This document shows, one piece after another, positions 47,756 through 59,642 of a stretch of 64,000 bases of DNA (positions within the stretch are counted from its first letter, which is position 1; each line of letters begins with the position of its first letter). The notes beneath the pieces were generated by a model, which did not search any database, was not told the origin of the DNA, and worked only from the letters and a program-made list of their open reading frames with translations. Origin of the DNA: Epiperipatus broadwayi (Eukaryota; Onychophora; Udeonychophora; Euonychophora; Peripatidae); contig JAQFVV010000056.1 in assembly GCA_028023455.1 (NCBI GenBank), positions 4,487,717 through 4,551,716 on the forward strand. The letters run 5' to 3'. Position numbers and translations under genes: made by a program.

Positions 47756-48925
47756 CAGTCTATTTCAGGTTGAAGGTCTCTACAAATTTAGTAAATTTCT
47801 TTGATCCATAGTTTCTTCACATCAATTCATCAAAATTCCTTATTTTATCTATCATCTCATATGCAAATTCTTTCTAAGTCTTTTATAATCTTTTAGATCC
47901 AATTTATGACTTAAAGTATTCATCTATTGACATTCTTTCCAGCAATGTGTTCAGTCCAAATCCATTTCAGCTTCTAATATCTGTTTCTTCTGTTTATCGC
48001 TCTCTCCTTGTTACTTTCACCATACACCTCTCCATACATTGATATGTACAAGATTGAAATCTTTGAATTATTTTTCTACTAAGTATCCATGTCTCAGATC
48101 CATAAGTAAGCACTGATAAAATATATTGTTAAGAGCTTTTATTTTAAGTGCATATATATATATTTTAATTATTTTTAACAAAAATGCTCCAAATAAATTT
48201 AATTCCATGATTAATTTAATTCATTACATGTATTACATTATTAATAATCTAACTAAAATATTTAAAGTCAATAACTTTTCTAATTTAACACTATCAATCT
48301 TTATTTTCTCTTTCTTTTTTCAAAAGCCATGTCTTAACTTATGTTTTTTACTTTTATATGATAACTCTTGTAACCTTTCATGAAGATCTGAGCTTTATTT
48401 TATTTTTATTCTTTTATATTTTTATTTTAGTCTACAATATATTTCCTAAAATCTGCTGTAAAAAGTTTTGTAAAATTATAATCATACAGCTATAAACTTT
48501 ATCATGTACTGAGTTTAATAAATATTCTTCATAATATAAAAATATTTTCTTTATGTACTAATATTACAATGATTTTATCATTGCCAATATGCTTATAGAA
48601 TCAAATATATTTTCATAATATGCATATTCAGTGTTTCATGCCAAATCATAATCATTTCATTACTTTTCCTGAATATCATTTATTGTGCTAAATCCACTAT
48701 TAAATTCAGTTCTTCTTTTGATTGGTTTGAGCCCAAAGTTCTTTATAAATAAATTAAAATTATGTTAGTAATGATATCAAATAGAATTGAATGAAAATTA
48801 ATAAATCTTTAACTCCTATTGTCTTATTTGTGTTTCTATAAAATATCAGTATATTTACTATATTCTTCTAGTTTTTGGTACTTTTACTACTTAGACATTT
48901 AGTACATAACTTTGTCAACGTCTCT
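47756..48925 (-). mobile_element. Old, diverged RTE-type LINE copy
   Basis: Aligns by eye with the 3' two fifths of the RTE copy at 58.06-59.41 kb, in the same minus orientation. Shared stretches include GTTGAAGGTCTCT, AGCAATGTGTYCAG, CACCTCTCCATAC, AGTATCCATGTCTCA, TTTATAGAATCAAA and the end near AGACATTTAGTACATAACTTTG. It is far more mutated than the two recent copies, and all frames are closed. It shows that the same family has been active over a long time here. Confidence 0.7.
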
Positions 48926-49248
48926 TTTTTAAAAGCATTTATTTAAATTAGTTTCTTCATTATTTTTTGTTTGTTTGTAAACACTTTTATTTGAATTAAA
49001 ATAAAATTTGAAAATTGCAGTTTAATGTATTTTATATTCAATATAATTTGTTGAAATTTGGTACATTAATTATAAATTACTAGCAATGAAATACTTTAAA
49101 ATATTTTAAGGTTTCTTAGTTTTTTAAATCCAAAGGAGTTAGCAGATTAAATTTTAATTGTTTAGGTATCAAATTTCAATAAGTTTTCAGTAATGCTGAT
49201 GAGATGGTTGTATTATATATATATATATATATACTTTATAAACCAATA

Positions 49249-49286
<38 letters not shown>

Positions 49287-51229
49287 AATTTTAAAAAGTA
49301 TCTTAACAATATATTAAAATTGAAATAAAAACAAATCTTGATTATAAAAGGTTTCTTTTTTAAAAAAGCAAATGACATTTTTTATTTTGACCATAAAAGT
49401 TGATTTTTTTTAATGTTTTTCAAAGAAGCAAATTATAAATGATTTTTAATCTGCATTACTTTATTTTCAAATTTTAACTTGTAAAGATTCATCTCTGTTT
49501 AAAATTATTGAAAGTCTTCTCAGAAAGATTGCTATTGTTATAAAATAACTTTTAACTTAGCACTTTTATTAATAGTAAAGTTGATAGAAAAAATCTGAAG
49601 TAGTCAGCATTTTATGGACTGTGGCTAAAATCAAAAGACTGTCTACTTTATTCTTTTGACAGCAGAACACTTTATTCTGTCTAGTTTACACATGAACATT
49701 TTGAAGTATAATTTAAAACATTTTTTTTTGTTTATTTATAAAGTATTTTTGATTTTTTATATATTAATTTGTTGATTATTATAAAAAAATATTCTGATGA
49801 ACTTTCAAATGATTCATTTATGTTTTATTTTTAGAAATAGAAGCTAATAAACTTACCTCTAATATAAAGAAAAAACACAATGTCTATTACATCATTATCT
49901 ATCAAAAGTGACTTGTTGTTAAAATATTTTAGAATATAGTAATTTTTGTAAGAAAATATGAGATTTTAAAGCAGAATTTTATAGAGTTATCATAAATGTA
50001 CCTTCATTCATTCAGAACAAACTTAAAAATAAAAAAAACAATTTGTTAATTTTTACATTTAATATTTACATAAATATCAGTCATAACATTTATAATACAT
50101 TGTTGTATTTACTGATAAATTTTTAAATATTTAATTTAAAACCTTTTCACTGGTGAAGAAGCCATATTGAATATTTAAAAAATTATGTTAAGCCACAAAT
50201 TTTATCATAACTTAAGTTTGTATTATTCAAAAATGACATAATATATATTGTTTGAAACATAAAATTCCAAAGAATGTAATTTAGCTGAAAAAATATAGCC
50301 ATTGATATTCAAAGTAATAATAAAAAGAATAAAATGTTAATATTTCTATTAATTATTTTCATATAATTTCATAAATTCTAAATTTTTATGTATACATTTT
50401 AAAACTATACTTTTATTAGTAAATTAGTTGCATTCATCATTAAATTTCTAATAAATTGATATATAATACTTACCTAAGGTAATACATCACTTGAACACTT
50501 CATAGAATAAAGATATTAGTACCTTTCATTTTTCCTAGTAGCCCTTCAAAGTTTTTTTTCCCTACAGGGTTTTGCAATGAATATGTCATCCCAATAACAA
50601 GTAATTAATATTGATCAATAATTAGTATAATTTAAATATTATAATAAAGAACTTCAATAAAGTTTGTAATTTATTAAAAATCACTACTAAAATTATCTCT
50701 ATATACAAAATAAAATAATAAAACAAAATAAAAAGTAAATGAAATACTAAAGTCATTAAAGAGTTAAACATGAAGTACATAAGTTAGTGGTTTAGAGTCA
50801 ATACAATGTAGTATTATTTATCCTACCTTTATAGGTTTTGATTACTCATGTTGCTTCATGCTACTATGACCAGTAAATTTAGTAATAGTTTCAACTGCCA
50901 CCTCTCTTTGCATTTGTTATGCAGCTTTGAAATTTACATTGCAGTAGTCTATAATCAGCCTAAGTTTATATACTCTGTCAAAATCTTTACTTTTAGCATT
51001 TGGCATATTTTTATTATTATTAAAATGCAGACAAGATATTATAAAAAAAATCTAAATCAGGTCATAATATTTGCAAAATATGTTTGTCTTTGTCTCATAT
51101 CAGAACTCCAGATATTTTCTAATTCATATATTGGACATCTGGAACCAAGATCTACTACTTATGCCAAAAAGTTCAGATTACTCATGATATAAATTTACAC
51201 AATCACAAGATTTTTTTCATGTGTCATAT
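48926..51229. other. No supported gene; (TA)n at 49,213-49,281
   Basis: AT-rich sequence. (TA)n tracts lie at about 49,213-49,232 and 49,253-49,281. The 114-codon plus frame at 50,848-51,192 has no domain I recognise. A 33-base exon-like item at 50,568-50,600 is discussed separately. Confidence 0.35.
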
Positions 51230-51292
51230 CATCAGCTGGGATGCAAACCTGCTAACCCAGGACAACTGCTTGTAAGCAGCTGTGCTGATCAA
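51230..51292 (-). mobile_element. tRNA-like SINE fragment, copy 3
   Basis: On the minus strand: GATCAGCACAG (A-box-like), CTGCTTACAAGCAG (anticodon arm) and GGTTTGCATCCC (B-box-like), with GATCAGC opposing GCTGATG as an acceptor-like stem. This is the most tRNA-like of the three related copies, perhaps Val- or Ala-type. Confidence 0.5.
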
Positions 51293-51885
51293 CAAATATG
51301 TTAGTTTCAATAATAATTTTTTCATATATTTTTTTATCAAATAATTTAAAAATATATAAAATGAAATACTTAGCAATGGAAAGCTTCTCCCAATAACAAC
51401 ACTCATTATACAGACTAAGAAATTCGGTAAAATATTGCATTTTTTCCAATGTAATGTTCAGGGTAAATAAAATTCCATTAAAAATAAAAAAAACTGAAAG
51501 ACAAAAAAATTCAATTTACTTGATTACAAAAATTACCATTAAATTTTTAATTTTTATCATAGAAAAATGAAACTTACATTTTCTAAAACTAGAAGAAAGG
51601 ATGGAAACAAAGATATAAAAAGTGCATATGCAGACTGTGGAGATGTCTGGAAGTTTTAAACTGAAACCAGATGTTGCAAATTTGAAAATTCAAGATCGCA
51701 TTGTGCAATTGCAATGACAAATAGGTTTTTAAAACAATTATATGTGATTTTTTAAGAATATTATTCACTTAAAAAATTAAATTAAAAAGAAACCTAGTAC
51801 AATTTATTGAGATTTAGTGTAAAATAAAAATTTTATAAAAACAGAAAGGTTGAGCATTTCTGAAAACTCTAACCATATGGAACAA
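51293..51885. other. No gene seen
   Basis: AT-rich sequence without supported features. Confidence 0.4.
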
Positions 51886-51889
51886 TGAA

Positions 51890-52560
51890 ATCTGTTAAAA
51901 TTAGTATACTTATATAAAAGATGTGGTAATTGGGTTAGGATAATTGTTGAGTGTTATAGTGGCAAGGAATGGGATAGAAGAATAGATGAATTAATAAAGA
52001 ATAGGAAGTTGGAAAGATGGAGGACTAGTATGGAGAGTAAAAAGAGTTTAAATATAAAGAGAAGTAAACAGAAAATTGAGTGCGAGTTAATTTGTTATAA
52101 TAGCAAGGAGAGTAGTTTACTGTTTAAGGCTCAAACAGAATCTTTAGCTACAAGGAAATATACCCATAGATGGAAAAATATGAGTGAATTAGTCTGAAAG
52201 TTATGTAAGGAAGGCATAGAAAATATTAGATATCTATTAATTGAATATAATGCCTACAAACAAAAAGAATATAAATAATGAAGTTGTGGAAAATAAATAT
52301 AAACAAAGTGATTATACAGAAAGTGGATTATTGGTTTTTATGCTGGGTTTTGAAAAGATAAGAAAGATTTAGATATAAAGGCCATGGAGTTGACAAAGAT
52401 TATGTTGTGGAAATGGGGTGAAGCAGGATAGAGAAGAAATGAGGAAAACAAAGTGGGGAATGGAAATGGAAGATAAAGTGGCTAACAAGTTTCTCTGGGA
52501 TTAATGGGTGAGAGATTTCTGACTCCAAATAAGGAGAAGTCACAGTGCATCATATTGCAT
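51890..52560 (+). pseudogene. LINE C-terminal (zinc-binding) region, broken
   Basis: The frame 52,009-52,197 reads MERWRTSMESKKSL, then ECELICYNSKESSLLFKAQT and KYTHRWKNMSEL. Just after a stop the frame continues LCKEGIENIRYLLIEYN. This is the pattern of the C-terminal tail of jockey/CR1-type LINE polymerases, ending in a C-x2-C...H...C zinc-binding motif; here the first cysteine and the last are mutated. The 5' parts are absent, as expected from 5' truncation during target-primed insertion. The following 200 bases may be 3' UTR. Confidence 0.6.
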
Positions 52561-53900
52561 CAAGAGACTTGAGCAGATTGCTACATTTTAATGATGCATG
52601 TGAAATGGAATTATATATATATTTTAAAATGTTAAATTTAAAAATATTTTGTGATAATTTAAAATTCAAACAAAACCAAATCCTTGATTGGAAAAGTTCA
52701 CTTTTTTAGGAAGTGACAATTTTTTTTTGATTCTAAAAGTTTATATTTTAAAAACATTTTTGAAATATGTGATTATATATTGTAAATTATCTTTATTTAA
52801 TATATATGATTTTAGTTTTGAACATTAACCTTTTATAATTTTAATCTGCAATTTTATATTTTTTGACCAATTCACACCCTGGTGAATTTTTCCACAAGTA
52901 TTATATGTTAAAATGTGTATTTTTTTTTAAATATTTTATTATATAAACATTTCGTTCAAAAAATTATTGTAGATGTATGGGAAATTTTAAAAAATGCTAT
53001 TACAAAAGACATAATCCCTGCCCTGACATGTTTAGCCTTTGTTACAAGGCCAGGCAGTAAAATTTTTGACATATTAATACATTTTTTAAAGAAAATAGTC
53101 CCAATGATCAAAAACATGTTTATTTGCAAATTTAATACAGTTTTAAATATTTTTTTACAATAATTTACACTTGATTAGATATCAAAAATATAAATTAGTG
53201 ACAACTTATTTTGACTGGAAATACTTTATTTTCAAAAATATAATGTTATATTAGCAGTTAATATGAATATGGCCTTAAGCTATTTAGAAGATTAATTTCT
53301 ACGTAAGCAATCTACTTATACTTACAAGTATGAAAATATCACAATTTTGCAATAAATATTCAAAAATTTTAAATTTTTAAAATATAATTTGTTAGATATA
53401 AGAGAAATAAATAAATATTTGTTCAAATTTTTAAAAATGATCAGAAATAACAAAATTTTTGTTGATTTTGTAAATTGAAAATAATCTTTCTGAAATGATA
53501 ATGTTTAATATTTTTGTTTTGATTATGATCTCATTTTTTAATATTTATAGAAACAAAATGTGAACATTTAAAATTTATTTCAGTAGTAAATAAAAATATC
53601 TGTCAATTGAAGTTATATTTATTATTTTCTGATAAGTAATAATCATTTAATTATATGTTTTAAATTGATGTGTGAGACAAAGAAAAACATCAGAAAATGC
53701 TAAAAATTTTGAGTCTAGACTGCAATACAAAAGGGTTAAGATGACTTTGGAATAATTGTAACAAATATATGAATGTTAAAAAATTCCACACAATAGTTAT
53801 AAAATATATTTATAATGAACACTTTTATTTACTGTGGGAACATAAAAAAAGCAAGAAATAATTATTTCTTCAACCAATTGTGTTTTTTATATTTAACTTT
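52561..53900. other. No supported gene
   Basis: AT-rich sequence. The 82-codon frame at 52,915-53,163 has no recognised domain. Confidence 0.35.
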
Positions 53901-53930
53901 AAATAAAAGAAGTAAGGATGGAGGATCCAA

Positions 53931-54787
53931 TTGTGGTTAGAGAAACAACTATTTTCTTGGTTTTTTATTCCATCTACTGCATTTAAGATATCTAATCATG
54001 ATTTTGGTGGTGTTTTTTATTATAATGCTTGTAGATATATTGAAAAAATAATGCAAGATGTGCTTGGATTTGGAGATTATACGATTTCATCATCATTTGA
54101 TTTTATTAATAGGATTAAAAATATAAAAATTGATAATAATGATGTTATGTGTACACTTGACATATCTGAAATGTATGGTTCAATTAATCGTATTGAATCA
54201 ATAGAGATTATTGAAAGAGCTTTGTTTTTAAAATCTATAGATAATAATATTAGAAATTTTATTGTTAAAATATTAAGATTTGTGAATGATAATATATATG
54301 TTAGGTTTAATGATTGCTTTTATAAAATGAATTTTGGTTGGCCAATGGGTCTTCCGGTGGTATCACAGCTTTGTAATTTTTTATTTCTAATTATGAGGTT
54401 AAGATATTGTCTCAGATAAAATATAAAAGAATTAAAGTATATTGTAGATATGTTGATGATGTATTTATATGTGCACATAATGAAATAATAGTTAATTTGT
54501 TTAATGAGTTAAATATGATTAATAATGTAAAATGGGTGTTAAATGAGGAGAAAGAAGATTCTATAAAGTTTTTAGATATATTTATTAAAAGAAATAATAA
54601 TGTGTTTGATTATAATATGATTTTAAAGCCTGTTGAAATTAGGGGTTATATTCCATATAATTCTAAAGTTCATATGAGTCATAAATTAGCTGGTTTGAAG
54701 TCATTTTTATTTAGAAATGATTATTTGTGCAAATTTATTAGTGATAAAATTGAAAAATCGGAACGAGCGCTCTTACTGATATGTTGA
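53931..54787 (+). pseudogene. Penelope-like reverse transcriptase (frameshifted)
   Basis: Frame one (53,931-54,419) has CTLDISEMYGSI around residue 77, matching the first catalytic aspartate box (usually a D-V-x-x-L-Y-T-x-I pattern). FGWPMGLPVVSQLCNFLF near residue 138 matches the PMGSPLSP box. Frame two (54,407-54,787) has YVDDVFICAH at 54,449, the catalytic pair, then KFLDIFIKR and the thumb-like segment HMSHKLAGLKSFLFRNDYLC. The Ser-Glu-Met in box A and Leu-Pro-Val in the PMG box depart from the usual wording. The enzyme would copy element RNA, but the frameshift disables this copy. Confidence 0.85.
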
Positions 54788-55379
54788 ATGTTGGTTATGG
54801 AAGGAATATTATTTATAATACAATTACAAAATATAATCAAAATAAGAGTAATAATAAGAAAATATTAAGTAAATTAAAAAGTGATAAATGGATTTCTATT
54901 CCTTTTATATCTAATCAACAAGCTAAATTAATTTATAAACTTTTTAGTGGTTTGTGTAGAATTTCTAGATCTCTTCAAATAATATAAATGATATGATAAA
55001 TAACTCCAAAGCCAAGATTTCTAAGTTTGAATTAAGTTCTGTTATATATATGTTGGAATGTGATTGTGGAATAAAATATATAGGGGAATCCAAATGTACA
55101 TTACAAAAACGATATAATGATCATAAGACATTATATAAACGTGTACAGAAAGAAAATATATCTTCAGTAAATATGAATACTCCATCAATTATATTTGATC
55201 ATAATAAAACATGTAATTATGGTTTTAAATTTAATAATAGAGATATAAAAATTATTCAAATTGAAAGGTGTAGTGAAAAACGTAAAATTAAAGAGGCAAT
55301 GATGATATCTAGGAATAGAGGTGGTTTGATGAATAAACAATCGGCAAATATAAAGACAACAGAATTGTGGGAAATTTGA
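54781..55379 (+). pseudogene. Penelope-like linker and GIY-YIG endonuclease domain
   Basis: The frame 54,781-54,987 is the linker after the thumb. The frame 54,993-55,379 holds SSVIYMLECDCGIKYIGES (about 55,035-55,093), where IYM and YIG are the GIY-YIG signature. It is followed by KRYNDHK, in which Arg is the expected catalytic residue, and later by IIQIERCSEKRKIKEAMMI. The conserved Glu near the end of such domains is probably within KIKEAMMI. In this family the domain nicks DNA for target-primed insertion. The domain itself is open from end to end. Confidence 0.85.
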
Positions 55380-55572
55380 ATAGATTGAATGATGGGTAAT
55401 ACAAGTTTTTATTTTTTGTACGTTTGTATTAACAGTTGAAAAAGATTGTCAGTGAAACAATTGAAAGTACTTCTGGTAAAGAATATATTATTTAATTTTG
55501 AATACTGTGTTAAATATATTTGTTTGAATTATTATTATATAATTTAAAAATACAGACATTTAATGGTTGTAG

Positions 55573-55621
<49 letters not shown>
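55573..55621. repeat. (TA)n microsatellite
   Basis: About 48 bases of TA following the Penelope-like element, a possible site or product of its insertion. Confidence 0.9.
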
Positions 55622-55623
<2 letters not shown>

Positions 55624-56290
55624 TGGATGTCTAAAAATAAACAATTTTGTAATTAATAAAAATTTGTTTTCATAATAATAAATAAAAAAATATATTAACT
55701 CCCTTTTTTCTGTCATTAAATTATTAAAATATTTTTAGTATTTAATTTTGATAAAGCAAAGTTAATGAAGGATATACCTTCCTCGTTATTCATATTAAGA
55801 TTTTAAGAATACAATATATTTAGAATATTTACACACTTTCTGTTATGTCCAATATTAATTATATAATAAAAAAAATTGTATATATATATTGCTTATACAA
55901 ATAGTAAGCCTTCTATATACATATTAAGTAAAAAATAGATTAATTGCTTTTAGATTTAATTTTTCTGCATTTCAACATTTTCTCAACATCCCCTTGTGGC
56001 AATATGGGTTAATAATTCAACATTTTATTTTAATATTAAAACCTTTATTCAATATTATGAATCAATAAATTATATTTTATTTCTTAGAAAAATAAATTTA
56101 CAAATGAAAAATATCTTAAAGAATCCTATTTGAACTTTCCAAATGTAAAAATAAATAAATAGAAATAAAGTAAAATGTAAATGAGAACTGTAAGTTTGTT
56201 CCTATTCGACAAGTTCAGCAAAACTAATTAAATATAAGTTAACAAAATTTCTGTTGATTGTAATTCATTTTTAAACATATTTATTGTCAA
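55622..56290. other. No gene seen
   Basis: AT-rich sequence without supported frames. Confidence 0.4.
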
Positions 56291-56294
56291 GCAT

Positions 56295-56396
56295 TGTTAG
56301 CCAAGAGGTCAGCGCAGATGCCTTGCAAGCAAGCAGTTGGTTGCAGATCGTTGTTGCGGGCTCACCTCTTGGCCGATGCTATGAAATATGGAAAAA
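56295..56396 (+). mobile_element. tRNA-like SINE fragment, copy 2
   Basis: GCCAAGAGGT (56,300-56,309) pairs perfectly with ACCTCTTGGC (56,364-56,373), like an extended acceptor stem. GGTCAGCGCAG resembles an A box and CTTGCAAGC an anticodon loop (TGC, Ala-like). It ends GATGCTATGAAATATGG plus a short A run, as in copy 1. It is too altered to be a working tRNA. Confidence 0.55.
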
Positions 56397-57119
56397 ATTA
56401 ATTGTTATTAAGTCATCATAAAGCTATGCTATGCTGTTCTAAAATTTAAAATTACATTTTATAATTATTAAAATATCTCAAAAGTTCTATATTATACTGT
56501 TTGACAGAATGTAATGATTGTATTTTTCTTTTTATTATTACAACAATTTTTTTAACTTATATTTTTAAAAATGAAAAATCTAAGTGTTAACTTAAATGTA
56601 TTTTTTATAATTAATATACAAATCCTTTATAAAAACAATCATAAATTTTGAATAAATTGCAGAAAATATATGTTAATGCCTATTGCTAGCAACAATCAAA
56701 AAGGAGTCTGCAAGTTTGTTGATATTCCCAAAATAAAATGGTTTATCAGTCAGCAACATTTTAAATTTTTATTGGCTGTTTTATAAGATGCTTTGGTGGA
56801 CAATGGCATCTTTAATTTTTTTTTTAGCTAAAAAAATTACATTTGCTTTACTTCTACTTTCTGCCATCAAATGAACATAAAATCAGCAAAAGAGAACTCA
56901 AGATAGCTGCAAGAATGACTGAGAAAAGAATCACAGCAAACACCATAGTACTTTGTTTTATCTTGTAGTTGGGAATCAGTTTCTTAAATTGTAAAAATGC
57001 TTCTTGATTTTACATATTTTCAAAGAATTAAAAATATATCATGTTTTATGTAAAGAAAATTAATAGTAATTTTAGAAGTTACTTTTTTATTAAAAAAGTG
57101 TCATTTAAGAATTAGAAAT

Positions 57120-57120
<1 letters not shown>
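56397..57120. other. No gene seen
   Basis: AT-rich sequence without supported frames. Confidence 0.4.
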
Positions 57121-57122
<2 letters not shown>

Positions 57123-57159
<37 letters not shown>

Positions 57160-58018
57160 AAAATCAGTCACATATCACATGACCTATATAGCTTGTATTA
57201 CCAATATATAATATATAAAGAGCCTGCTACTTGCTCTAAACAAGCTTAATTTTTTATTTATTTATGATAAATGCTACAAGAGAAAATACATGAAGCCTTT
57301 ATCTATGATGATCCCCATTCCCAGACCATTTTCGAGCTATGGCTCTCATCGGTGAGGAGCTAGGACCTAACATTCAAAATATTAACTCAAGCCAAGCATT
57401 TATCTAATTCTTAAATATTAAGAAAAAAGATCCAAATCTTCAGACACCTACATGTCTTCAAACTCAGCACTTTAACCAAAGAAACTATATGAACCTGAAC
57501 TAAATTCAGAGATCTCATATATTAGTAGGTTTAGCAATTTAATATAGCCAAAACCCTAATAGCAAAATTATAATAGTAAAAATCAGTCACATATCACATG
57601 ACCTATATAGCTTGTATTACCAATATGTAATATATAAAGAGCCTGATACTTGCTCTAATAATTTTGCTATTAGGGTTTTGGCTATATTAAATTGCTAAGC
57701 CTACTAATATATGGGATCTCTGAATTTAGTTCAGGCTCATATAGTTTCTTTGGTTAAAGAGCTGAGTTTGAAGACATGTAGGTGTCTGAAGATTTGGATC
57801 TTTTTTCTTAATATTTAAAAATTAGATAAATGCTTGGCTTGAGTTAATATTTTGAATCTTACGTCCTAGCTCCTCACTGGTGAGAGCCATAGCTTGAAAC
57901 TGGTCTGGGGATGGGGACCATCATAGATAAAAGCTTCATGTATTTTCTCTTGTAGCATTTATCATAAATAAAAAAAATTAAGCTTGTTTAGAGCAAGTAG
58001 CAGGCTCTTTATATATGT
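57123..58018. repeat. Direct plus inverted repeat array D (foldback, ~365-bp arms)
   Basis: (TA)n at 57,123-57,156, then a forward unit to about 57,573. An ~80-base direct copy of that unit's beginning follows (GTAAAAATCAGTCACATATC at 57,157 and again near 57,575). From 57,657 the unit is inverted to 58,018. The arms match closely: TTGCTCTAAACAAGCTTAA on one side, TTAAGCTTGTTTAGAGCAA on the other. The order is forward, truncated forward, reverse, as in arrays A and B. The right arm abuts the (TA)n tail of the minus-strand RTE. Confidence 0.9.
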
Positions 58019-58064
58019 TATATATATATATATATATCATTCATCATTATCAACCATTATCAAT

Positions 58065-59480
58065 TCACTGCAGGATGAAGGTCTCTCCAAGTTTAATCCA
58101 TCTTCTCCCATCTTTAGCTTCTCTTCTCCACATCACCCCTGCACACTTTCTTATTTCATCCATCCATCTTACATGTGGTCTCTTTCTGGGTCTTTTACAA
58201 TCTCTTGGAATCCAATTTAAAATTTCAATTGTCCATCTATTATCATCTCTTCTAGCAATGTGTCCAGGCCAATTCCACTTCAATCTTTTAATTTTTTCAC
58301 TGAGGTCAATAACACCTGTTTGTGCTCTTACCCATACATTGTGTTTTTGATCTCTTCTTGTTACTCTCAACATACATCTCTCCATACTTCTTTGAGTGGT
58401 CTGAAGTCTCTGTATTGCTCTTCTATTTAGTATCCAAGTCTCAAATCCATAAGTAAAAACTGGTAAAACACATTTGTTAAAAACCTTCCTTTTCAAACAC
58501 ATAGGCATATTTCATTTTAGTATCAAGTTATTTCTACCAAAAGCACTCCAACCAAGTTTAATTCTATGATTAATTTCCTCCATTATGTTTCCATCTGTAT
58601 TAATAATCTGACCAAGGTATTTGTAACTGCTACTTCTTCTAATTCATCATAATCAATCTTTATTTTCATGTTTTGAGCAAATCGATTAAACATTACTCTA
58701 GTCTTTTTAACATTTATCTTTAGTCCTACTTTCCTACTTTCATCTGATAATTCCTGCAACATATCCTGCCATTCTGAAGCATTATTTTCAAAAACAAGTA
58801 CATCATCTGCGAAATCTAAATGACTTAAATAATCTCCATTTTCACTTCTTTAGTTTCCCATTTTAATCCACAAAATACTTCTTACAACACTGCTGTAAAA
58901 CGTTTTGAAGATATAGAGTCACCTTGTCTTACATCTTTCTCAATGTTGACTTTGCCAGTCTCATTATATAATCTAATTGTTGCTATTGCATTTTTATAAA
59001 TATTCTTTAAAATATGACAATATCCTGGATTTATACCTTGATGATACAATGCTTTAATCACTGAAGAAATGTTTATAGAATCAAATGCCTTTTCATAATC
59101 TACAAATCCAAAACATAATGACAACTCATATTCATTTGTCTTTTCTATAACTTCTCTCAACACCTGGATATGATCTACTGTACTAAAACCACTTTTAAAT
59201 CCAGCTTGTTCTCTTGGTTGGTGGAAATCCAATGTTCTCTGTAGACGAGTTGTAATTATCTTGGTAAAAATTTTATATAAAACTGATAAAAGGGTGATAA
59301 GTCTGTAATTTCTAATATCTTCTTTATCACCTTTTTTAAATATTAATATTATTACTGCATTCTTCCAATCATCCAGTACATCTTTATCATTTAGACATTT
59401 CATATATAACTTTGCTAAAAAAAATTTCTATTTCTTCACCTGCTTGTTTTAATATATCAATTATAATTCCATCATTACCT
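58065..59480 (-). pseudogene. RTE reverse transcriptase and C-terminal domain of the near-full-length copy
   Basis: The frame 59,403-58,882 contains KGDKEDIRNYRLITLL, QAGFKSGFSTVDHIQ, FVDYEKAFDSI and VRQGDSISSKRF. The catalytic FADD lies at about 58,815-58,801 in another frame. The frame 58,508-58,065 is the C-terminal region (FETWILNRRAIQRLQTTQR, WPGHIARRDD, RPRKRPHVRWMDEI), characteristic of RTE proteins and lost from the plus-strand copy. Frameshifts separate the parts. Confidence 0.85.
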
Positions 59481-59642
59481 GGAGCCTTTCCTTTCTTCAT
59501 ACATTTAATTGCATGTCTCACTTCTTCATTTAAAATTCTGGGCAATTCGGAAGATGTAATAGATATAGGAGGTACTTATTCTTTATTACTATATAATTCT
59601 TGATAAAAATCTTCTACCAATTTCATGATGTCATCTCTCTTT

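Larger units (their letters stand above)
53900..55560 (+). mobile_element. Penelope-like element with GIY-YIG endonuclease, 5' truncated
   Basis: Reverse transcriptase boxes are followed by a C-terminal GIY-YIG domain, the defining order of endonuclease-bearing Penelope-like elements. Three frameshifts split the coding sequence into four frames. The N-terminal part is missing. The probable 3' end lies near the (TA)n at 55,573. It is less eroded than the old LINE relics around it: each domain reads openly for over 120 codons. No introns or terminal repeats are evident. Confidence 0.85.

Noticed and set aside
50848-51192. 114-codon plus-strand frame
   Set aside because: It is fairly long but has no recognisable domain. 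The opposite strand is also partly repeat-like, so support is insufficient to call a gene.
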